This document shows positions 25,972 through 31,567 of a DNA stretch of 31,567 nucleotides, piece by piece. The translations under genes and the position numbers were made by a program. Under the pieces are notes generated by a model. The model ran no database searches and was not told where the DNA came from. It saw only the letters and a list, made by a program, of their open reading frames with translations. This stretch comes from Bryobacterales bacterium (GTDB lineage Bacteria; Acidobacteriota; Terriglobia; Bryobacterales; Bryobacteraceae). The DNA lies in assembly GCA_016789785.1 (NCBI GenBank), contig JAEUQE010000088.1, positions 1 to 31,567 of the forward strand. Reading direction: 5' to 3'. Numbering within the stretch: the stretch's first letter is position 1; each line of letters starts with the position of its first letter.

Positions 25972-26409
25972 TCAAAGGACAGACGCGCAGCGAATCAGTT
26001 TCAAGGGACCGAGTCCGGGGAAACGCACTGGGTCTTGCTCGATCGAGCCGCGAATCGTCTCGAAGTCGCCAGCGTTATTGTGGATCAGGAGCATGTCCGC
26101 AGCCAGGGCCGTCGCGGCGATCATCGTGTCTGCCCTCCAACGCGCGAGGCGCTCTTGGCGGGATTCGACGAACTGGTGCGCGCGCCTTGGCGGTGTCGGC
26201 GGTTGGCGAAGCAGTGCGCATATTTCAGCCGCGATGCTGGCCACGCCTCGCTCCACCGGCCACACGAAACCGAGGTCTGCAAGGTAATCCAGCCGGGCGC
26301 GCTCAACAGCAGAGCGCTTCGACGTCGGCGCATCCCGAGCCAGGAGAGCATAGCCCCGCACACGTTCGAACAACACCCCTTTAGCTCCTATGCTCAGGGA
26401 TGATTCCAT
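25972..26409 (-). pseudogene. VapC-type PIN-domain toxin lacking its N-terminal catalytic segment
   Basis: The C-terminal half is a clear PIN ribonuclease end: a Glu in the helix ASIAAEICALLR, then RWRADTMIAATALAADMLLIHNNAGDFETI with the conserved Asp residues. The normal start of a VapC, a beta strand ending in DTN (the first metal-binding Asp), is not present in this frame or the two others in the 120 bases after the antitoxin gene. The open frame (145 residues from ATG 26409; GTG at 26376 is another start) instead begins with unrelated sequence and overlaps the antitoxin by 29 bases. The protein is probably inactive as a nuclease, unless the missing acidic residue is replaced elsewhere. 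The stop lies next to repeat copy A. Confidence 0.65.
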
Positions 26410-26635
26410 CAAGGATCATGAGTTCCTCCTCGTTGAAACCCGCAAAGGCCCGCTGATAGCGTGCGAACGCCGCCTGGGCGCGGTCCTTGTCCTCCTGTTG
26501 CTTCAGCGACTCATCTAAAGCCTCGGCGACCACGGTACTCAGCTTGACCCGCCGGGCTTTGGCCGCGCGCTTAGCGGCGGATAGGGAGGCTGCAGGAAGG
26601 GAGATTGTGGTGCGAATTTCCTTCGAGAGGCTCAT
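26381..26635 (-). CDS. VapB/CopG-type antitoxin
   Basis: An 84-residue protein with an N-terminal ribbon-helix-helix-like segment (TTISLPAASLSAAKRAAKARRVKLSTVVAEAL, beta strand first, then helices) for DNA binding and an acidic toxin-binding tail (FNEEELMILDGIIPE). It normally represses its own operon and neutralises the partner PIN toxin. The gene is intact although the toxin following it is truncated. ATG 26635 starts it; the family fit and length are ordinary. Confidence 0.8.
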   Translation of the reverse strand: MSLSKEIRTTISLPAASLSAAKRAAKARRVKLSTVVAEALDESLKQQEDKDRAQAAFARYQRAFAGFNEEELMILDGIIPEHRS

Positions 26636-27418
26636 GGATTCAGTATCACATCGAAATGAGCATCAGTTCGCATCGTTGGTGTCTTCCGTGTTGAGGCACT
26701 GACATAGAATTGCACCGGAAAAGCTGGCGAGCGGCGAGCCGTTTCCTCCCGGATCACGCGCAAACCGGTGTTCAAACGGGCCCAGCCTCGCGAGCCGCTC
26801 CCCCACAGGGCATCTGAACCGTCGATACCCGGCGTGCCCGCCGAGGCTCCCGCGATACTCGCCAACGGAGGCGCCCGCGTTCCATTTCACTGCCGCACAC
26901 TCCTCAGCAACAGTGGCGGTCGTCCTGAGATCCCTGCCCGTTCTCGGCGGTCCACTTTCAAGATACCTGGGATCGAATGATCCGCAGCGGCCATTTCGGG
27001 ATTGTTGTCATGTGCGATGGCGGAGTCCAGGCTCCTTTACCTCGCGCGCGAACAGAAAACGGTGGACCATATTGTCTGGCCTGGAATTGTGTTCGCGCTG
27101 GTAGTTCTCCTCCCGATGTCCCACTTGGCCGGGGACGGATGGCTCCGAACCACGGCGGCGCTGATCGCCAGTTCCGTGGTGTACCCGAGGCAATCGACAG
27201 AGCCCTCCAACTGTGGGGATGCCGGCCCAAAGGTGATGATGCGCACGGGGGCAGGCTCCTGGGGCCAGTGCCGCTTCTGGTCAGGCGTCGCGAGCCGTAG
27301 GGTTACGAAAACCGGCAGCCGGGCCGCTCCAGCCCCCCTCACACGCAAACCGGAAGTGGAACAATTCGGCTTGCGTTCCCACATTGTGAATAGACCGCCT
27401 GGGCGCTATCCTGAAACC
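26636..27418. other. Gene-poor stretch of the island
   Basis: No convincing gene is seen in these 783 bases apart from repeat copy B. Short frames (for example 26632-26865 on minus and 26977-27300 on plus) lack ribosome sites and family features. One plus frame (from 27002 or ATG 27017) encodes a hydrophobic segment (HIVWPGIVFALVVLLPM) and runs through repeat B into the mazE frame. This could be the remnant of a membrane gene cut by the repeat. Confidence 0.55.
27237..27387 (+). repeat. Structured island repeat, copy B
   Basis: It shares the core with copies A and C. The outer pair has drifted (GCGCACG on the left, CGTTCCC on the right). It lies 31 bases before the mazE start and stays in frame with mazE, giving an open frame from 27002 to 27616. 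Confidence 0.85.
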
Positions 27419-27616
27419 ATGAGCCGGCAGACAAGCCAACTCCTGGAAGCATTCGATGCGCTCCCGGCTGAGGAGAAGCGTGTCTTCACTGCCGAGTTTT
27501 TTCGGCGTACGATCCCCTTCGATTCCGGCCCTCTCGATGATGCCGAGACGGCTCACGCCGCAGACGCGCTTTTCGCGATGCTGGACGACGAGGAAGATGA
27601 CTCCCAGTCGCGGTGA
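27419..27616 (+). CDS. MazE-like antitoxin
   Basis: A 65-residue acidic protein (MSRQTSQLLEAFDALPAEEKRVF...) directly preceding and overlapping a MazF toxin gene by 20 bases, the usual order of type II modules. The sequence AEEKRVFTAEFFRRTIPFDSGPLDD is typical of antitoxins that accompany PemK/MazF toxins. It has no recognisable AbrB-type DNA-binding domain, so identification rests mainly on context. ATG 27419 is chosen over the long upstream frame through the repeat because it begins the antitoxin-like part. A ribosome site is not obvious. Confidence 0.72.
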   Translation: MSRQTSQLLEAFDALPAEEKRVFTAEFFRRTIPFDSGPLDDAETAHAADALFAMLDDEEDDSQSR

Positions 27617-27908
27617 GGTCTGGCTATTCGACCTCGGCATGGCGGAAAAGGTGAGGCCCGTGCTGATCCTCAGCGTGGGCTTCGGAGATCTGGACCGGGC
27701 TCTTGTCACCGTCGTCCCTCACACGACATCGCTGCGTGGTTCCTCATACGAGATTGCTGTCCCAGCCCCGTTTCTGAAACCCGGAGCTTTCCTAACTCAG
27801 AATATCGCGACCTATCCAACGGTTCGAGCCGTTCGAAAACTAGGCGTACTGAAGAGTGGGCAACTGAATTCCGTGGCCGCCGGTGTTCTCCGCTGGTTGG
27901 GATGCTAA
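27597..27908 (+). CDS. MazF/PemK-family endoribonuclease toxin
   Basis: From ATG 27597 this is a 103-residue toxin. RGEVWLFDLG and KVRPVLILSV (about 5-29) form the first strands and the conserved RP motif of the PemK/MazF fold, followed by VVPHTTSLRGSSYEI and a LKPGAFLTQNIATYP region; KLGVLKSGQL ends the fold. These toxins cut mRNA at short sequences and are neutralised by the antitoxin encoded just upstream. Length is normal and the frame is intact, unlike the VapC relic. It overlaps the antitoxin gene by 20 bases, so translation is coupled. Confidence 0.88.
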   Translation: MTPSRGEVWLFDLGMAEKVRPVLILSVGFGDLDRALVTVVPHTTSLRGSSYEIAVPAPFLKPGAFLTQNIATYPTVRAVRKLGVLKSGQLNSVAAGVLRWLGC

Positions 27909-28403
27909 CGGCCGCGGAACAGGTGCAAGCCGTGCCTGCCCGCTGCTCAAGAGTCTGGTGTCCCACCGGATCGAAACGTGGGCGCTCACTGGCGGGCTGG
28001 CTACTGAGATTCACTCCGCGGGCGCCGACGCGTTACGCTCGATGTTGGCGGCAAGACCGTCGAGCAAGCGCTGACTGCCATTGTGCTCCAGATCGACCGA
28101 GAAGATGTCGTGCTGATGCGAACGTGGGCAGGCTCCGGGGGCCAGTACCGCTTCGTGGACAGGCGTCGGGAGCCGTAGGGTTACGAAAACCGGCAGCCAG
28201 GCCGCTCCAGCCCCCCTCACACGCAAACCGGAAGTTGAACAATTCGGCTTGCGTTCGCCCATTGTCCGAATGGCCACACGGAGGGAATCCGCTGCGATCG
28301 ATCACTCTGACGACACGCGCGCGGTGCGTCAAATTGGCAACAAGTACGGCCAGTTCCGGTTCGGGATCAACCCCACGCGATCCAACAGCGTTCACTGCAA
28401 CCC
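27909..28403. other. Gene-poor stretch with a possible nucleotidyltransferase relic and repeat C
   Basis: No intact gene is seen. At about 27941-28010 (+) one frame reads LLKSLVSHRIETWALTGGLATEI, which resembles the N-terminal part of nucleotidyltransferase-like proteins, then breaks. Just before repeat C another frame reads VGGKTVEQALTAIVLQIDRE, of unknown origin. After the repeat a 45-codon frame (28270-28407) has no family features. Confidence 0.4.
28114..28265 (+). repeat. Structured island repeat, copy C (best preserved)
   Basis: It has nested inverted repeats: GCGAACG (28118-28124) with CGTTCGC (28252-28258), GGGGGC (28137-28142) with GCCCCC (28210-28215), and TTCGT (28152-28156) with ACGAA (28183-28187). 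The order allows a bulged cruciform. Same orientation as copies A and B. Confidence 0.85.
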
Positions 28404-29681
28404 TTAGCGTCCGATTCGATTAAGTCTGTAGTCGAGCTGCCGGACTACCTCTTTGATCTGGTCCTTCGTCGGCTGTTCGGTCTCGTACAACATCACAAAC
28501 GGCCATTGTGGGGCATTGTCGTAGTGCGAGTTCTTGTTCCGCAAATAGGACCGGTACAACTGGTAACCGGCAATGGTGATGCCGATGACGTTCGTGACGT
28601 CCTCACTAGGTCTTATGGCCCACAAGAGACAACCCAGGGCACCGACGCCAAGAGAGGCTAGCGCGAGATTCCGATCAAGAGAAGTCGTCGCATCGAGCGT
28701 GTTTTGCAGCAGGGTGCGGTCCCGAACGCCCGCAGCGACGAGGTTTCTGAGGCTTACTGTCGGTAAATTTGACAATGAGACGATATCCCAAATCGCTTTC
28801 CGATGACGTGAGATTTTTTCATGTCGACGGACAAGATCCTTTGTGGATCGCAGTGGACTCTCCGCTAGCAGGAAATCTACCAACCCGAGCAGGTCCTCAA
28901 CGTGTCTGGTTGACACCTTCGTGCTCACGTTGCCCGCAAGGCGCTCCGTTGGGACGCCGGCTATATCCCTCAGCATCGAGGTATACCCGTCACCTTCGAA
29001 ATGCACTCCGCATTGATGCGTTCGCATGATGTTCGCATGCTCAAGCGCGATACGCATCAGCTGATAGGTCTGGTGCATAGACCGTTGTTCCTCAGGCCGA
29101 ACGTATCTCGAGACATATCGGACAGCCCTTCGGATGTCGGGATCTGCAATGCGTGCGCTATTCATTCCGGCGAATTGGTCCGCACGCGTGATGACAATGG
29201 GCGGCGTAGGTATCTCTTCACTTTCGACGATCTCACGGGCAACGAGAAAGGGATGCTCAGGAGGTAGCGAAGAACGCTTGGATCGGCCTTCCTTCAGAAA
29301 GAAATAGGCTCGGCTCGCGCTGTCATAGCGCGGGTGCAAGATGATGGCGGCCGCCGCTTGTATTCCGACTTGACGATCCATCAATTCGCGGACATGGTTA
29401 TCAAATGGCGATCTCGATGAACGGTAGAGCGCCCGTTCAGCCTCACCTTCGGTCAGGGTGAAGTTCTCACGCCGCCCTCCTACGCGAACCAGACCCGCCT
29501 CAACAAGTTCGATCATGCCGTGTTGAGAAAACGGCAACCACCCATCGGCGTGAGCCCTTTCGATGTCAGGGCCTGATGGGATCCAAGTATGCAACTGATC
29601 TGAAATCAGGAGTGCCGCAGCGAAGGAGCGCCACGCCTTGGGACCGTGATCGCGGGTCTGCATGTAAGTGTTGATGCTCAT
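28404..29681 (-). CDS. Unrecognised 425-residue protein with one membrane helix
   Basis: I do not recognise this protein. It is mostly soluble and charged, has a possible winged-helix-like N-terminal part (about 30-85, ...GMIELVEAGLVRVGGRRENFTLTEGEAERAL), a middle region without motifs, and one hydrophobic helix near the C-terminus (about 339-356, LALASLGVGALGCLLWAI), followed by a short basic and aromatic tail. By eye its bases look less GC-rich, with more mixed codon choice than its neighbours, consistent with transfer. It sits between repeat C and the TonB receptor gene, alone on this strand. A TATAAT lies upstream. A defence or mobile-element role is possible but is only a guess from location. 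Confidence 0.7.
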   Translation of the reverse strand: MSINTYMQTRDHGPKAWRSFAAALLISDQLHTWIPSGPDIERAHADGWLPFSQHGMIELVEAGLVRVGGRRENFTLTEGEAERALYRSSRSPFDNHVRELMDRQVGIQAAAAIILHPRYDSASRAYFFLKEGRSKRSSLPPEHPFLVAREIVESEEIPTPPIVITRADQFAGMNSARIADPDIRRAVRYVSRYVRPEEQRSMHQTYQLMRIALEHANIMRTHQCGVHFEGDGYTSMLRDIAGVPTERLAGNVSTKVSTRHVEDLLGLVDFLLAESPLRSTKDLVRRHEKISRHRKAIWDIVSLSNLPTVSLRNLVAAGVRDRTLLQNTLDATTSLDRNLALASLGVGALGCLLWAIRPSEDVTNVIGITIAGYQLYRSYLRNKNSHYDNAPQWPFVMLYETEQPTKDQIKEVVRQLDYRLNRIGR

Positions 29682-29936
29682 CAGGCAACAGTGTGGCGGC
29701 GAATCAAATCAATCGGGCGGTAGTGACAGCATTATACTTTGCGCGATGTCGAGTTGGAAGCCGGGAGACGCCATCATCGCTCTCGCTGCTCCGTTCTCTC
29801 TTGGTCGAATCATCCGCCAGCGGCGAGCCAAACTGCTTGATCGAAGCCTTTTCCAGTCGTGCTCTTCTCGCCTTTATAACCTGTCCCGTCGCCCCGCCTT
29901 CCGCTGGCGGGCGTATGATAGCCCCTAGGGGGATTT
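29682..29936. promoter_or_regulatory. Divergent region between the 425-residue gene and the TonB receptor
   Basis: It contains a minus-strand TATAAT (29731-29736), a perfect inverted repeat CCGCCAGCGG (29814-29823) / CCGCTGGCGG (29901-29910), and a plus-strand TATGAT (29914-29919), then the palindrome CCCCTAGGGG (29922-29931) just before the ATG. No gene is seen. Confidence 0.55.
29731..29736 (-). promoter_or_regulatory. Candidate -10 box (TATAAT) for the 425-residue gene
   Basis: Read on the minus strand the hexamer is TATAAT, 49 bases before the start codon at 29681. The -35 position is weak (TTCCAA at best). Confidence 0.45.
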
Positions 29937-31567
29937 ATGGCCGTATTGGTCTTATTCGCGCTCAGTCTTGTTGCCTCTTTCGCGCAAACTGTTACCGGCA
30001 CCCTGGAGGGCCACATCAAGGACTCCACCGGCGCCACCGTACCGAACGTGACGGTCAGCGTCCGCAACGATGAAAACGGACTCTCGCGAACCACGGTGAG
30101 CAACACCGAAGGTTACTATCAGCTCACGTTCTTACCGGTTGGTCCTTACACGATGACCGTTTCCAGCCAGGGCTTTGCGACACTCACGCGCGCGGCGCTC
30201 GTCGAACTCAACTCGTCCCGCACGCTCGATTTCGAGATGAAGCCTGCCACTGTCGCCACGGAAGTCACCGTATCGGAGACCGTTCCACTCATCGAAACCT
30301 CGCGCGGCGAAGTCAAGAACAACATCGAAACACAAGTGATTGAGGACCGCCCGCTCGCCTCGCGCAACGTTCTCGCGCTGCTCGAAATGCTGCCCGGCTT
30401 TCAGTCGAGCGGCGGGTACAGCGGCATCAACAACCCCACACTGAGTTCCGGCAGCTATGCTTCGTTCAACGGCACCGGCTCACGATCGGCAACCTTTCAG
30501 ATCGACGGCGTGAACAACGACGATTCCAGCGAAGGCAGCAGCCGCCAGAACGTGAACATCAGTTCGATCAAGGAATTCCAGGTGCTCACCAACGCCTACC
30601 CGGCGGAGTTCGGCCGCGCGGGTGGCGCGATCGTCCTCGTGCAAACCAAAAGCGGCACCAACAATTTCCATGGTGACGCCTTCGAGTTTCTCCAGAACGA
30701 AAAGCTCAATGCCAACGCGTTCTACAACAACGTCAGCGGTCGCAGACCCGACGGCACCATGATCGCGCCGCGCCCGCCCTACCGCCGCAATCAATTCGGC
30801 TACACCATCGGTGGTCCGATTCTCCAGAACAAGCTGTTCTTCTTCCACAGCTTCGAACAAACGCGGCTCATTCAATACAACACGTTCACACGCTTTATCT
30901 TCAGGCCTTCCGACCGGCTGCAGATCGGCGATTGCCGCCTTTGTCTCAATCCCGAAGAACATCCCAACGTCCAGGCCGACCGCCAGTTCCTCCAAAGCAT
31001 TCTCGATCGTTTTCCCAAAGCCGAGCCCAACAATCCGAATCTCTGCGAGCGTTGCTTCACCGCAACGCTTCCCGCGAGTTTCCCGGATCAGGATTACGCC
31101 GGCAAGCTCGACTACAATCCCACTCAGCGCGATGCCTTCGCCGTCCGCTATCAGTACTCGCGCCAGCGGCGCACACCGCAGCCTCTCATCCAAGGCGAGA
31201 GCGCATTCCAGAACAACAAGCAGCAGAATCTCGGCCTCACCCACACGCACATGTTCACGGCGACCACTTGGGGCGAGTTCCGCTTCGGTCTCGGCCTGCG
31301 CACCACGCTCGTCGATATCTCTTCTGGCAACGACACGCCCATCGTGCGCATCAGCAATCCCACGGCGTTCACCACCACCACCATGGGCAGCGCCGGCCAG
31401 TTCCCCATCAACCGCTATCAGACCGACTATCAGTTCGTCTACAACCTTTCCCACGTGCGCGGGCGCCACATCATCCGCACCGGCATTGACTATCGCAAGC
31501 AGCACCTGGATGACCTCGCCGACAACTTCGGCCGCGGCTGGTGGACGTTCGCCGCAACCGGCATTCT
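29937..31567 (+). CDS. Oar-like TonB-dependent receptor, N-terminal part (runs off the window)
   Basis: From ATG 29937 the frame is open to the end of the window (543 codons and two bases). It starts with a signal peptide (about 1-17, ending in ASFAQ). A carboxypeptidase-regulatory-like domain follows (about 18-105: GTLEGHIKDSTGATVPNVTVSV, GYYQLTFLPVGPYTMTVS), then a plug region with RSATFQIDGVNND and AEFGRAGGAIVLVQTKSGTNNFHG, and the first barrel strands (FGYTIGGPILQNKLFFF, residues about 285-301). This is the large acidobacterial outer-membrane receptor type that takes up oligomers or binds surface ligands with TonB energy. The ribosome site is AGGGGGA about five bases upstream. Confidence 0.93.
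   Translation, partial: MAVLVLFALSLVASFAQTVTGTLEGHIKDSTGATVPNVTVSVRNDENGLSRTTVSNTEGYYQLTFLPVGPYTMTVSSQGFATLTRAALVELNSSRTLDFEMKPATVATEVTVSETVPLIETSRGEVKNNIETQVIEDRPLASRNVLALLEMLPGFQSSGGYSGINNPTLSSGSYASFNGTGSRSATFQIDGVNNDDSSEGSSRQNVNISSIKEFQVLTNAYPAEFGRAGGAIVLVQTKSGTNNFHGDAFEFLQNEKLNANAFYNNVSGRRPDGTMIAPRPPYRRNQFGYTIGGPILQNKLFFFHSFEQTRLIQYNTFTRFIFRPSDRLQIGDCRLCLNPEEHPNVQADRQFLQSILDRFPKAEPNNPNLCERCFTATLPASFPDQDYAGKLDYNPTQRDAFAVRYQYSRQRRTPQPLIQGESAFQNNKQQNLGLTHTHMFTATTWGEFRFGLGLRTTLVDISSGNDTPIVRISNPTAFTTTTMGSAGQFPINRYQTDYQFVYNLSHVRGRHIIRTGIDYRKQHLDDLADNFGRGWWTFAATGI

Noticed and set aside
25824..28265. Classical integron attC sites
   Set aside because: Only copy C has a GTTGAAC that matches half of the attC core; A and B lack it, and no integrase gene is in the window.
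25824..28265. CRISPR array
   Set aside because: The repeats are about 150 bases long and spaced by roughly 0.7-1.3 kb of coding cargo, unlike the short repeats and spacers of CRISPR.

Overview
The window looks like a GC-rich Acidobacteriota chromosome, most likely of the Solibacter/Bryobacter type. The pointers are an Oar-like TonB receptor with an N-terminal carboxypeptidase-regulatory domain, a PEP-CTERM protein, a CadC-like winged-helix/TPR regulator, a Cys-type sulfatase with a twin-arginine leader, and a DUF2157/GDYXXLXY gene pair. This assignment is inferred from gene content; no rRNA or tRNA is present to confirm it.

Region 1 (1-2667, + strand): the 3' part of a broken RNA 3'-phosphate cyclase gene (rtcA), a diverged tandem duplicate of its last 123 bases and following spacer, then an overlapping DUF2157/GDYXXLXY membrane gene pair.
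Region 2 (9622 down to 2653, - strand): a tightly packed run of small membrane protein, hypoxanthine phosphoribosyltransferase, secreted alpha/beta hydrolase, membrane-anchored MutS-like ATPase, sulfatase, TPR membrane protein and dNTP triphosphohydrolase. Several genes overlap or lie less than 50 bases apart, so this could be one transcript.
Region 3 (9944-15484): an orphan sigma-54 activator and an erythromycin-esterase-family protein (+), then a coiled-coil membrane protein and a large PTPS-related polytopic membrane protein (-).
Region 4 (15741-22128, + strand): a compact operon: 2-oxoacid:ferredoxin oxidoreductase alpha (gamma-alpha fusion) and beta, aldo/keto reductase, an unrecognised His-rich 391-residue protein, a short CbiX-type chelatase, a ferredoxin-NADP reductase and a two-helix membrane protein. 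A plausible reading is oxidation of a 2-oxoacid to reduced ferredoxin, which the reductase exchanges with NAD(P)H; the roles of the chelatase and the unknown protein are open.
Region 5 (25784 down to 22159, - strand): CadC-like regulator, PEP-CTERM protein, secreted hypothetical protein.
Region 6 (about 25824-29936): an accessory island. Three same-orientation copies of a structured repeat of about 145-150 bases lie between short cargoes: VapB with a truncated VapC, a MazE/MazF pair, gene fragments, and an unrecognised 425-residue protein of apparently different base composition.
Region 7 (29937 to the end, + strand): the N-terminal 543 codons of a TonB-dependent receptor that runs off the window.

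The two most interesting signals are the repeat-punctuated toxin-antitoxin island, which resembles a cassette array, and the oxidoreductase operon carrying an unknown protein beside a tetrapyrrole metal chelatase.
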